Assembly (NCBI GenBank): GCA_036362985.1
Contig: JAYGXS010000005.1
Span: forward strand, 47,675,244 to 47,739,243
Source of the DNA: Ligula intestinalis
Lineage: Eukaryota; Platyhelminthes; Cestoda; Diphyllobothriidea; Diphyllobothriidae
Length of the DNA: 64,000 bases
Direction: 5' to 3'
Shown here one piece after another: positions 22,585-34,139 of the stretch (the first letter of the stretch is position 1; every line of letters starts with the position of its first letter). Both the position numbers and the translations under genes were made by a program. A model generated the notes under the pieces. That model was not told the origin of the DNA and did no database searches. It worked only from the letters and a program-made list of their open reading frames with translations.

Positions 22585-22990
22585 AAAGCCATCCACCACC
22601 ATGGTTTCACATGTTCTCTCGGAAATTACTCAGCAAGGCACAAAATAGGACATCCCTCTCATTAGCAGCCCTTGTGTAAAATTTCCGGACGTGTCCTTTC
22701 CTAATTACGGTTAGGAGTAAGGTTAACCTAGGGTTATAGCAATGGTTAAAGTTGTATAAAGGATGCCATTGACCAAGTTTGAATCCAGTGTTCAATTCGG
22801 ATTCTGTAAAGATTTAAACGTGTTTTGATACTTTCCTGCGTTTGCAGTAAATTAATGCACGTTCGTGTCTGGTGAAGCTGACTAACTTGAACCTATTAAG
22901 TCGCACTAACTCTTACAGCTCTAAAATTTTATGACTGATGGTTCACCTTCTTATTTATTCTGATTTGATTGTAATATCTTCTTATTTGAA
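22585..22990 (+). repeat. repeat family B, copy 3
   Basis: This matches 1935-2310 throughout (ATGGTTTCACATG, TTTCCGGACGT, CCTAGGGTTATAG, AATGCACGTTCGTGTCT). It is the start of the second collinear block. Confidence 0.65.
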
Positions 22991-25900
22991 AGAAAACTTG
23001 TTCCGTGGTATAAAATTTAAAACATGCGCAACTCATGCAACAACAGGATGCCGTTCAGAAGCTGTCACGAAATTTATTGAATGCAATACATCCTACTGTC
23101 TCTGCCTATTCTAAAATATTTGCTTCATAATGTGGACTTTACACCAGTTGTCACATGTATGAGATGGTTTAGGTGCCCTTCATTTCCACTCAGTCTAACA
23201 ATAACACACTACTGGGACATAAACAATGAGGAGGCAGACCATCTTTGGATCTTGTACTGAAGTTGTTGTTTGTGTAAACTAAAACGAACTTTGGAAAGGT
23301 GATGACGCGCTGATAATCGACAGATAGATTGTGGTCAGCTGGCGAATTAGAGGGGTTTCACGTTACATAAACAGTCAACTTTTAACGGCTCTTACTTTCT
23401 GTGGCCTTTATGGCCCCTTCAGTTGCGTAGGATGACATAAACGGCTTAGCGAGTTATCAATTCGGTCGTGTGAAAATCAAGTTCTGCGAACACTGTAACG
23501 TTTTGTGACACTTCGCCTCCAGCCACCAGCAGATACCTTAGCACTGGAATGCAGTGCTTAAGGTCGATAATTGTAACGTAACTTCTCATTATAAACCACA
23601 TCACGTGCAGAAGACGACTGCGCTGCCATTGCGGATCCTAATTAAACTTTGGCCCAGAGTTACCGACCCGACTTTAGCATCGATGAAATTAATGGAGAAT
23701 GATTAATGGAGGCTAATGGAGAGCGCTATAAAAATGTAGCCCACACATGATAATATAACCGTTTCGGTTTTAGCAAATTTCCCCATCTGGCAACAATTAT
23801 TGCTCCTTTTATATTCCACTTATCTGCTGAGGTACACCCCCTGCCAGTTGTCTGTTAGCTGAAATCTTCAGAAGCAATCGTTTCCGTATATTCGTTTGCT
23901 AACAGATTTGTTTCACTTGCAATTAGTGATAGAGACAAATAAACTTAGAATGAAGCATTTTTATTACATTTCCCTTTGTCCTTGCCTCTAGGGTCTCACT
24001 CCCTTACACAACCTCAGGGAATCTTACACCCCCCTATTAATAAGCATTCTTGTTTTAATATCTTCTAAAGGCTATCAGTCAGGCCTGTTATTGGCTCAAT
24101 AAGCAACTGAATTCCAGAACGCAAAAGAAATTAGTACGATATTTTGCCTTTTTCTGTCTGAAAATTGGCGGGATATCCTCATTCCATGTGATGGCAAGTG
24201 ATTTCGCCGCCGGCATATCGTGTGTTGGAAATTACTTTCCTAGTGAGATGGTTTTATCATACAATAGTCGTATTTGGTTTTTAGTAAGCCTAAGATCCTA
24301 GGGCTAGCTTACCTTTGACTGATAATGGGCTACGGTGGCCTCATCGTAACCTTTCCATTATTTTTCAGAATACCATTTTTCATCCCTGCAGGCATTACGT
24401 ACGTCTATTTTTCACCTTAAGTCGTAATCGATATTAAAATTAATTAGATCCCAGGTGGTACAAAACAGCTGAACTCAAAGCAGAACTTCCCCAGAATCAA
24501 AACAATTTTTAATCTACAAACACTTTGCATACACTCAAATGGATCACTTTACAAGCATGCGAATGTGAAAGAACCCCAGTAACTAATCTAGCACCTCAAA
24601 TTCAAATGGTTAAATTACCATTCTTTTGTGGATGCTAGATTCACAGATGAAAAACAAAAGGCCTCTTCCCAGGCTCCTACTACTCCTGCGAAAGTGAAGT
24701 TTGGGGAAAAAACTCAATTGAGGTATGACGCATATTATGAGCACGACTGGAAAACATTGGGACAGAAAGAAAGAAATTGACGCAGGTTTTGACTCAAAGA
24801 AAGCTCACTCTTTCTTACTTCAGGAAAGACGAAGTAGTCACAGGGATAGAGAGAAGGTGAGCAAAAACAGACAAGCGTATTGGTAAATTAAGGCGTACAA
24901 TTTCAAAAACACCCTTGATACGTAACAGATGGCGGTCGGGCTTACTTTTAAATGCATGATTAAATCTCCACGTATTGTTTCGCCATGATTCCTTGTTGTT
25001 TTCAAAATAATTCCATCGTGTCATCCCTGCGGCTTTCCTAATCATAATTATTCTTTTCTGTATTATCCATTTTGACTAGTTCCAAAGTTAACAAATGGTT
25101 CAGCTGATTATCACATGGGATACCCTTTCAAGATGAAATCATGAAAGTCAGGGAGTGATAATTGTCTGCCAATACCTATCGGGCAATATTTGCGTAGCCT
25201 CGCGTGGCAATCTTGAATAAACAGACGGACCATTATCTTGCCAGTTTGAAACATTACGCGTCTCGCCGCCTCCGTCTTCAGCGCCGGCTTGTATCTCACA
25301 CTCCTCGGCAACACGTTATTGTCAAGACATCTGTGCGGAAACCGGATCTGCAAATAGGTTGAGGCCCCACGAAGGGTAAATGTTTCCCATCGTCGGGCCG
25401 ATCTCAGCGCATCGCGCAAAAATAATTTGCCAATACTGGCGATATTTGCGTAATGGCAAATTACTTGGGCACGATGCGCTTAGAAGTGGCAATTGTTTAA
25501 ACTGATGTTGTTTTTTCGATAGAAATCCTCTACTTACCTTTCTTAAATTTTCCAAGCATACACTAGCGTTGAGGCAAATTATCGCTTTTCAGCTGTATAT
25601 ATAAGTGGTACGGAAGAACGCTGTTTGAACCTCGAAAATAATCATCCCTGCCAGAATTAAGACAGTCAGCAGCTAAGTTGAAGTTTGGACCTCCTATGAT
25701 AACTCGGCCAACCGGTTTACAGGTCATTTGCCAGCGTACGGGGACCCAACACAATCATATCCAGATTGGCCGTACTGAACTTGATTGGCTTGATCGTCTT
25801 TTAACCGTTGTTTGTCCTTCTGCTACATTTGCCTCCGAAAATTGACTCCTGTTCTCGTTCGAGATCACAGATCATAGTTTCATTCTGGTCTTCAATTCCT

Positions 25901-28249
25901 CTTCTCTCAATGAACCGGGCCTGAGGGTGGTAGGGGTAAGGGTTCCACCTGTTAACTTAACCCACTGCGATATACTCACCTCTTTCATTCACTCTACAGC
26001 AATAGTAAGCCACTTAAATAAGATCGAATAGTAATATTTTCCCCTATACAAGACGTTGTAATGTAGAGCCAATAAAAAGTTTAATGAGGGCTGTGGCAGA
26101 GGTTTACGTGTCATGCTCAAATTTTAATCAACTCCATTGAACAAGAGGACTATTTTATTTTAGTCTGACACGTTATAAACTCTTATCTTCGTAGAATACG
26201 CAGATATATGAGAATTTGTCTGAAAGCACGTGCACTGAGAATTGACTTCCGGACATACTGTTCAGTTTATTGATCGCTGGAGATTTTATAATGATGATGA
26301 AACCCTTTCCTGATGAAACCCTTAAGGACACTCTTTTGGTGCAGTAACTTGGGCTTAAGATTCCTAAAACAGGTATGAATTTTAAAAATGGGTTATAAAT
26401 CTGATACACGATAGCTCGAGAACATATATCAGGCGGGTGGTAACTCCTCATAATATACATACATGCGAGGACTTAAATTTGGGAGACACTAATGTAAGAA
26501 CCAGGTTTCCTTGGTTCAACTTGTTTGTCATTAAACCGTCAATAGTCTCCCTAACCGTCGATTTTTTGAGGGGTTATTAAATGCAGTGGTCAGATTGTTA
26601 ATGTGTGATTTCTTTTAGGATCTGTTCCCTATTAACTTTGTCAATGGCTACAGACTTAAGCCCGCTTTATTCAAAAAGAAATCTCTATCTGTGATGCAGC
26701 ACTACTTGTAACTTGGTGTTATTTTGCTCACTAGCCATAAATAAATTTCAGAGATAGAGGGGAATATGAGATTTTTTAGCACCTTTGCTCTGTATTTATT
26801 TCTGATAGCAGTTTGCGTGGAAAAAAGTAAGAAATTATGTCGATTGTCATTCCAACCTGTATGCTTGTAGTGGTGCAAGTCTGCGTGCAACCTTCGGCTT
26901 CTTGTGACTGGGCTCACATTTAGGTCAACCCACAGTCTGGCCACTCATCCCCCTGGGGCTGACTCACACAAAGGCTGCTTTGCAGGCGCTTGTGACGATC
27001 CCGCAGCTCACACCTCAGATGCCGGCTCTGGTGGCCGGATGCAGGCCTCCCTTAGTGTCAACTTCCTGCAGCCTAATCTCCGCTCCTTCTGTACAGAAAA
27101 AACTATACTTTCCACTCTCGCCTCTCACTGTAAGTACAAGTGGGACACAATAAGGCTGTTTTAGCGTCGAAGATAATCATCCACACCAGAAAAAAACAGT
27201 CATCAGATTAGTTGAAGGTTGGTTTTCTAATGATAAGTCAGTCAACAGGTGTATAGGTCTTGTGCCAGCATACAGAACCCTACGCAATCACCTCCAGACT
27301 GGCTGAACTGAATTTAACTGGCTTGATCCCCTTTTAACAGTTGCTTGTCTTCTTGCTGTATTTGGCTCTGGCAATAGCCTTCTGTACGAATTCGAGATCA
27401 CAGTTCCTTTGTGGCCTTCCACTCTGCCTCTTCCGACAAGTAACTAGGCCTGAGGATCGCAATGGCAAATGTTCTACCTCCTAGCCTTACCCACTGTGAT
27501 ATACACTCCTCCGACATCCACCCTACTCCAATAGCTAGATACTTAAAGGACAGCCGGATGTGGGCAAGGACGTCATGGCTGACAGGGCTCAACAGCATGT
27601 TGTGACCTTAAACAGCCGCCTGCTTTACTCAGTTAAATATGCTTTGTAATTTTCTTGACACAACTTTAAATAGAACGCTGAATAAGCACGTGTTTTTACC
27701 TGCAAACGACTTTGTTCTTCTTAACTAGTTTGTAACATTTGGGATACTCTTAGCTTAGATTCCTGGGTAAACCACCTCGTAGCCCACAAGTCCCTTACGA
27801 GGCCCTCTCAATTTGATTCCTACAGCAGGTGACAGGATACAATAAGGGCGACTCGAATCTCACAGCAATGAGGGTTCAGCTTTTTAATCTCCAAGGATAT
27901 TTATTTCTGTTAGTGGTATATATCAGTAAATTTTAGCTGTATGTGCATATGTGGGCTGAAACCCGTCAACCACTGCGCAATATGCACACGTTGCCAACGA
28001 ACCGACTGTAGTAGTATATATGGATATTGTAACGAAGGTGTCGCGAATTCCACTTTAAGGATGCATAATGTCTAGTTGACTCGTATTCTTGTGAAAGACA
28101 GAGTAATCCCGTCAGCCGGCACCTTTCTCAATCATAAATTTCATTGAGTCGTAACTGATCAAGTTTCTTTCTTCTCCTACGCTCCACCTAAATGTTCTTG
28201 CCAGTGAAATTTTGGCAAAAGTAGCTTATGCATTTCCATTTATATCCCC

Positions 28250-28815
28250 CTAGTCTCAGCATTTTTTTCCTACGAAAACGGTGGTTGCATAGTTTTGGGA
28301 AGTGAAGAAATAGGAAAGGCAGAACAAGAAATTTTAGGAGTTAACCTAAATTGAAAAAAATGTAGATGAGTTGCTTCCCGCGGCGGCTGGAAGAAAGTTG
28401 TTCCGCATGTAATTTCAAGATGTGTGCGTCGCTTCGCGCCGCGAGCTCTACGAATCTAACTCAAGAACGGTAATTTGAACCTCAGATAATTTTAAGTAGA
28501 CGACCTTCAAACCATCATTTCTAATTTTTTGGAAATATCAAGATATTTGCAATTTCATAATCGGGTTTTTCCAAAGAACGTGAAACGATAATACAGATTA
28601 GAAAAATCTACAGAAATAAATCAACAATACTTCTCAATACAATAAAATAAAACTTATGCAGCAGTTATTAAAGTATATTTCACTGCGTATCCTAAGTCCC
28701 CACACATAAAACCCTATAAAAACTGTTTTTGTTTGGCAACATGCAGAGAGTAGGGATTAATGATGGGGACTACCTAAGCTACTACTACCGAAATAACAGC
28801 TAAAGAAACTTGTCC
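28250..28815 (+). repeat. repeat family C, copy 1
   Basis: This aligns with 43480-44035 over about 560 bases in direct orientation. Shared blocks are GAAAACGGT, TTGCTTCCCRCGGC, GTGCTTCGCGCCGC, GATTAGRAAAATCTA and AACATGCAG-AGTAGGGAT. It splits the duplicated block between 28210 and 28820, so it is probably a transposable insertion. There are no coding frames, and terminal repeats were not resolved. Confidence 0.65.
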
Positions 28816-29143
28816 CAGTGAAAGAAGCGGCGGTAGGATCGGTCTCTTAGGCGTTAATTGTTTAACGCAGTCCTGTTATGCCTACAATTTTGTAATATCT
28901 ACGTGTGAAACACAAAGGCTGAGCCTCCCACGCTACTTTTCCCAGGCTGCTGAAAAGGCTGGGACTGTTGTTTGTTGTGTTTCCGCCGGGGACACAGGAC
29001 TGAGCAGTTGAGAAGTGCTTTAAATGCACGAGTTCCAGAGCTCAGGTGAATGAAGAAATGATAAAGACGATAGGTCAGTCTTATTTTTCCTACAGCACAT
29101 TTCAGTGGAGTGATGCTCAAACGTTTAAGCTAATGATCTCCTC

Positions 29144-29166
29144 TGAAGAAGAAGAAGAAGAAGAAG
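29144..29166 (+). repeat. (GAA)n microsatellite
   Basis: Seven consecutive GAA units end in GAC. The equivalent site in copy 1 (about 6688) has only GAACAAGAGGAC, so the expansion is specific to copy 2. Confidence 0.8.
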
Positions 29167-29754
29167 ACTTCTGCATTTGCACCGAGCATACTTTTCAGTT
29201 TATTTCCTAAATAATTTCCCTATTCGGAGACAAATAACGACCGGTTAGGATGTGTTGGCTCTTATACATGGAAACTGGAACCTGATAGCAACACAGGCAA
29301 TTCAACTTTTCTAACGATCAAGTTTTTGCAAGTACTTTACCGAAAACTAACCCTTCGGGTCTTAAAACGATACACTTAGATGATGTTGACGAACATAAGG
29401 ATTGAATTTCAAAAGTTTGCAAGCGAGATAACAGTAGTGCGAAGAAATTTCTGACACATAGCAGACGTATGGAAATAACTGAAAGCTTACATACGTGCAT
29501 TAAATTTATGATGGGGAAAAATTTATGTAAAGAAAAACACTGAGCCTTTTAGAACATACATAGCAGCTCTGTATATAAAACCTACTGGGCAAACCTAAAA
29601 AGCCGCATCGATTTAATTTTTTAAGATGGGATAGGACATAATGGTCATACTTGTAAAACAGATTTTTGGGTTCTGTCCGAATTACTTAATAATGCATAAT
29701 GAGACCTGTTGTTTACCCGTAGTTTATCGTTGAGCATCAATTAGATATAAAGCA

Positions 29755-29900
29755 CCAAGAGAACGAAACCTTGTCTCAATTGTTAGAATGTTAGACCTCT
29801 GTCAGTAGGTCATGTGTTCCAGCCTCAGACGGTGTTTCACTTGATGCTGCGTATGACTGGCTGGCGGCCAAATGATATCTTTCTCTTTCAGATACAAATT
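29755..29900 (+). repeat. possible old SINE-like unit
   Basis: It has a tRNA-like box A (TTGTCTCAATTGTTAGAATG), a weak box B (GGTCATGTGTTCCAGCC), and a following GTATGACTGGCTGGC block that resembles CTATGACTGGCTGATG of the unit at 13345-13475. The resemblance is weak. Confidence 0.3.
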
Positions 29901-30829
29901 AAAAACCACTTACTGCAGGGGAATCTGGCTTTTCTGCGTAGATATTCAAGTAAAGTATTGAAAAAATATTCCCCGACCAAATAATAAATCTAAGAATTGT
30001 ATTGCTTGTGTAAAGAATTCAGAAAAATAAACGTTTGTTTTTTTTACAGTAAAGACAAACAGGAAATAAAGTACAGCGCATGTTTTAAAGCCGTCAACAT
30101 TGTCCCGCCCCCCCCCTCAGAGCTTTGAGTTTTGCTCACAGTGTTATATTGATAAAATTGGGGGTTGTAATCTGAGGTTCCTATTATCAGGAAGACTGGA
30201 TAATCAATTCTGACTGAATTAAGTAGTCCGTCAGAGGTCACTCCTCAATCTGAACCCACGAAGATGCACCAGCCCACAATAGGCAGAGGTCTTTGCAAGC
30301 TGACTTACAGCTGCCCGTGGGGAACCGCGTCAGCGAGCGACCTTCCTAGTCATGCTTTGTAGTGCGTCGTGATGCATTCCAGCCCGCTTGTCTCCCACGC
30401 ATAACCAGAGTTTTGTGGAGGTTCAGTAACTGCTGGCGAGATTTTGCGAGGTGACAGGTGTGGCGTTAAGGTCTGCCGCTACGACCTGCGACGCATGCCT
30501 GCACGCCCGCACATATCTATGGTGAGAGCTGCGGTCTCGAGCAGACTCATGGGGGCCTAAGGCCTGTGTGCAGTGAGCTAACCTATTCAGGCCAGCGTCG
30601 TCAGTAAAACGCCACCGCTTTGAGTACCACGTGCAGTAGTAGCTCCGTCTTAACACCCACCTGCGCGCACAGAGCAAGCCACGATACGACGGTGAGCCAG
30701 CATAGCACACCCTGACCTTCTCTCTGAGGTAAGTGGCGGTTGGCGAGGCCATGCTGTGTGTGTGCTCACACCTTAACGCGCAGTTTGAACGTGCGAAGGG
30801 AAAAAAAACAAATAAGATAAAGAAATTAA

Positions 30830-30997
30830 TACATAGGAGTGCTCCGATCTAATCCAGGATTCACCAACCCTGGTTGTTTTGTCATTGCGAGTTGCTGGCA
30901 CCTCAGCTTTTTTCTCAGACGAAACAATTATGTTACTCGCTATGACGAAACAACCAGGGTTCGTGAATCCTGGATTAGATCGGAGTACACCTATGTA
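30830..30997. mobile_element. Tc1/mariner-type foldback MITE
   Basis: The two 60-base arms 30832-30891 and 30936-30995 are reverse complements with 5 mismatches by eye count (55 of 60), separated by 44 bases. The arms begin CATAGG and are flanked by TA on both sides, consistent with a TA target-site duplication. There is no coding capacity. High arm identity compared with the neighbourhood suggests a fairly recent insertion. Assignment to Tc1/mariner rests only on the TA target and inverted-repeat form. Confidence 0.8.
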
Positions 30998-31018
30998 GTA
31001 ATCTATATCCCGATCAAC

Positions 31019-31203
31019 AACCGGCAAACATTTCGACCCGCTGGCTCAGTGGATAGGACGTTCGCATCTAGCTTACTGGTCACGGGTTCGAAACTCGAGT
31101 GTAGTGGCAGTTTCTGTAGCTATACTTGAGTTGGGTAGGTGCTGCCGATGAAGGCTAACAAGCCAGAAATACGCGTATTCAGCACTCCCTAACGTTTGCC
31201 GGT
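31019..31203 (+). repeat. tRNA-derived SINE
   Basis: Box A TGGCTCAGTGGATAGG (31042-31057) and box B GGTTCGAAACT (31085-31095) lie at normal tRNA spacing and constitute an internal RNA polymerase III promoter. The unrelated tail GAAGGCTAACAAGCCAGAAA is shared with 13345-13475. A 10-base inverted pair ACCGGCAAAC/GTTTGCCGGT (31020-31029, 31194-31203) brackets the unit, and an A-rich end follows. No cloverleaf with an intact acceptor is formed, so it is not a working tRNA gene. Confidence 0.6.
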
Positions 31204-31283
31204 AATAAAAATTAAAGATAAAGAAATCTTTGGATTGTTTAAGTTCAGCGATGATACCCATTTAAGTATTCAAGAAGTCAAGT

Positions 31284-31325
31284 TAGGCGAACGAACGTTT
31301 TCGATTATTTCATCATCAGACGTGT
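31284..31325 (-). ncRNA. hammerhead-ribozyme-like motif, GUUCGUUC type
   Basis: On the minus strand CUGAUGA (31313-31319), an extra U, short helix II GA...UC, then GAAA. Helix III AAC/GUU has a GUUC loop, with UUC as cleavage triplet (31289-31291). Helix I is weak (a G-U and a C-G pair). Confidence 0.4.
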
Positions 31326-31534
31326 ACAATAATATAAAGGGGGTAGAGCTGGCAACAGTTTAAGCAACCAATCAACGGTAATTAAGGGGGCAGGGGGAAT
31401 TGTTAAGAGATCAAATGAGACACGTCCCTTCTCCCCCTGCCCCCCTTTGATCTCTTAACCATTCCCCCCCCCCTCAATAACCATTGATTGGTTGCTTAAA
31501 CTTTTGCTAACTCTACCCCTTTTATATTATTTTA

Positions 31535-31576
31535 CACGCCTGATGATGAATTAATCGAAAGCGTTCGTTCGCTTAC
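31535..31576 (+). ncRNA. hammerhead-ribozyme-like motif, inverted partner
   Basis: CUGAUGA at 31540-31546, extra U, GAAUUAAUC helix II, GAAA at 31557-31560, helix III AGC/GUU with a GUUC loop and UUC at 31568-31570. It mirrors the motif at 31284-31325. Confidence 0.4.
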
Positions 31577-31857
31577 CTTGACATTTTGAATAAGGAATTC
31601 TCGTCAGTGTGTAGTTCCGATTATGTATAAAGATCTTAGCTTGTATTGGCAAAAGATCTTAGCATCACACCCTTGTTTCCTGGGTATGCGAAATAGGAGT
31701 GCAGTGGATCCTCCTCGGGTGACGAGCAGCTCTATCTACGAGCATTTCAATTACCGTGCAAGCCTTTCGCAGAAAATGTGCGTTTTGGTTGAGGATTTTT
31801 CGCTCATTTAACGAGTTGTAATTATGTGTGTGTTTTTCATGACAATCCTGCAATGAA

Positions 31858-32110
31858 AGGTAAGTGGTGTTCTTCTTCCTGTTCTCGTTATCATTCCCTT
31901 TCGTTCATGCGCTCCTCTCTTTTATTCGTTCCACTCTCTCCTCTCTATCTCATTTCCTTTCACTTTTCCGTCTCTCTATTTCTCCTTATCCCTTCATCTG
32001 TCTTTATCAATATCTATCTTTCTCGGTTTTCTTTCGTTGCTCGCACACTCTCTCACTCTCCCTCTCTTCTTCCACTGCTTCTTCTTCTCCTTCTTCTTTT
32101 TCTGCGCACC
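31858..32110 (+). repeat. CT-rich repeat, copy 1
   Basis: GTAAG followed by about 240 bases of polypyrimidine sequence with TTTCTCGGTTTTCTTTCGTT matches 36803-37012. The homology extends about 20 bases upstream of the GT (CAATCCTGCAATGAAAG against CAATCCCCTGTTGAAAG). It looks like a duplicated intron with exon edge, or an interspersed low-complexity repeat. Confidence 0.5.
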
Positions 32111-32114
32111 GATG

Positions 32115-33030
32115 ATTATCAGGTTCATCGTCTTTTTTGCTCTCGCCTTTTAGCCTCGCCCACGGCTGCCAATCGACAACGTAGTATGAGTAGTGCCTAC
32201 TGGTCGATGACTGAATGGTTACCCATCTGAGAAGAGGGTTGGCCCAGGCTTGGTGCAAGGCTGCTGTCACCTTTCTAAGCCCCAATGTCTGTACGCATAT
32301 GCAATGTCAGACCCCAGCAAACCACGGTCCCTGCGGCCTATTAGGTGCTGGCACTTTCTTCAGTTCTGCTCCACTTTCGGTGTATGTGTTCGCGCTCCTA
32401 CTGGGTTTCAGACCCCATATCAGGTCTCCGAGCAGCTGGGCGGTCGCTAGACGGTGAGAAAGAGAGTGGGATCGACCCTCGGCGCGCTTCTCCCCTTACT
32501 ATAATAAATTTGAATGCGTCTGAATCTATCGCGGTACCCTAAAAGCCGTGGCTTGGGGTGTTTGCCAACGGACGGGAAAACTCGGGCCGCCAACGTTCCT
32601 CTGCTGCTCCTCTAGTACGCGTGTGTTTGTGTGTGCGCATGCGAGGAGGTGGAGGACTGAGAGTCAGGCTGCAATGGCTCCTTCTTAATGTGGCCTTTAT
32701 GGTGTTCCCGCGCACGCGGGAGCCTACCTAGCGAGTTGGCTGAGTCAAGCGAGCGATGGGCTGAGTGACTAGCGCACCAGCCACCTACACCCCACCCCCC
32801 TCATCCCCGGTATTATTGACTGTCTTTACACCGGAAACGGAGTTGAGAGCGGCGAGCGTGTGGGCAGTTGCGGTGGGCAGCGCAGTCATCGTGCTCCTGT
32901 ACGAGCTGAATTCGAAATGTGTATCGAGGCATACTTGATTGGCATAGAACGTGTGCTCACCAATCAGGGTGCGGTGTCTGCGCGTCCCGCTGTGCCTTGG
33001 GGCTCACAGTAGCGTCCTCGCAGTAAGTCA
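32115..33030. other. unassigned GC-richer sequence
   Basis: Frames of 60-130 codons overlap on both strands without recognisable domains. Sequence such as GGTTGGCCCAGGCTTGGTGC and CAGGTCTCCGAGCAGCTGGG has the look of a degraded retrotransposon end, but no second copy exists in the window to confirm it. Confidence 0.3.
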
Positions 33031-33054
33031 AATAAAGACCATGAATATATTCAC

Positions 33055-33800
33055 ACAGATGATCTACGATCACCAAATAAATGTCAGTACGTTAAATATG
33101 CTGATGATATGGTTGTTGACCATACTCCCAAAAGTCAGATAAATCTCCAAGTTCTGAAAAATGGCAAGGACCACGTCTCAGCATGATCATCAGCAAACTG
33201 CCTTCTACTTAATGACCGAAGTCAGTCCAATGTTTTTTTCGATAGCGACCCTCTCCCAGTCTTGAAACTGCTGACATTCAGTCCAATGAGGTATCCTCTC
33301 TGCGGTAACTTGGTGTTAATCTGGCATCTTACCTCTCATTTACTCATCATGTTAAAGGATTTTTTATTAAAATCCGTAAACGGTTATTTTATTATTATAT
33401 CCGCCGTTTGCGTTCATATAGCACACTGGTGATTAGTAAATTCCTGCATTCTCCCCCTCATTCTCGATTGCTCTCCAGTTATTTTTCCAGCTTGACGTAA
33501 AAAAGATCCGGTCGTTCCAAACGTATCCTCCGAATGCTCTCTTCAAATGCCAGTGTTTCCTTTGTTTTTTAGCTAACATTATAATACAGCAACAACTTAA
33601 AATGGTTAAGCAGTTTGCTGATCGTATCCTTAGTGAGGTCGCTCACACTTTATACTCTGAGCTCATGGCTACGAAGTCTTCCCATACCATGCGCCGAAGC
33701 TTCCGTCATATTACTTGCCATACATCGGCATATCAGCACGCTACCTCACGTGTGAAGAAACGAAAATTCGGAAGTTCAAAGCCGACCTGTCTCTATGACA
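33055..33800 (+). pseudogene. CR1/Jockey-like non-LTR reverse transcriptase relic
   Basis: The + strand shows the catalytic YADD motif in QYVKYADDMVVDHTPKS (about 33095-33145), then LLLNDRSQSNVFFDSDPLPV. With frame changes it continues to LRYLGVNL-like sequence, KRLFYYIRRLRSYST-like sequence and finally KQFADRILSEVAHTLYSELM with MRRSFRHITCHTSAYQHAT. This is the order of the palm end, thumb and C-terminal tail of CR1/Jockey-type elements. Several frameshifts and stops are present, the upstream half is missing, and there is no endonuclease. Assignment to the CR1 or Jockey side is from motif memory. Confidence 0.65.
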
Positions 33801-34139
33801 GATGTGGATATCGTATAAACATTTACACTTTGAGTATCCTATGATCTGTTACCTTACCTTATCCCTTGCGCTTCGTTAATGGAGCCATATTTGTTGAAAA
33901 GTTTGGATTTTTACCTCCAAAGTAAAGCATTTCCCTCTGTCTCGCTCTCCCATGCAGGAGGAGCTGATTGATCACCTTGGCTTAAAATTAACCTCCCCTC
34001 TGAACAGCAGCGGTCACTTTAATTCAAAATGTAGCCAGGGTTGACTTTTTTCATGAATTGGTGGGGTTGTGGAATTCCCTATCAATCGTGTAATGTTGCT
34101 ATATGCGCGTTCGTCATAGGTAGACGTAGTCTAGCTACG

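Larger units (their letters stand above)
23430..29240. repeat. long collinear duplication, copy 2
   Basis: This is the ordered counterpart of 3060-6780. Differences are insertions: family C at 28250-28815, an extra tandem copy of the 5640-6090 block (25560-26020 and 27165-27600) and about 1.1 kb between those copies. In copy 1, families H and G are the corresponding insertions. The secreted-peptide gene that follows copy 1 has no counterpart after 29240. Confidence 0.6.
31268..31591. mobile_element. non-autonomous inverted pair of PLE ends with two hammerhead-like motifs
   Basis: The left arm (31268-31407) and right arm (31443-31591) are inverted copies: AACCAATCAACGG pairs with the block around CCATTGATTGGTTG, and GGCGAACGAACGTTTTCGA with TCGAAAGCGTTCGTTCGC. 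Each arm carries, outermost, the hammerhead-like block and, inside it, a polypyrimidine/polypurine tract. There is no coding sequence. The right arm is related to 59890-60005, which is attached to a nuclease relic, so this unit is a PLE derivative. Confidence 0.65.

Noticed and set aside
30423..30752. 109-codon Arg-rich minus frame
   Set aside because: No domain or family resemblance; GC-rich composition alone explains it.
31864..32230. Pro/Ser/Leu-rich frames in CT-rich DNA
   Set aside because: Low-complexity pyrimidine sequence yields long frames in several phases; the paired copy at 36.8 kb does not preserve them.
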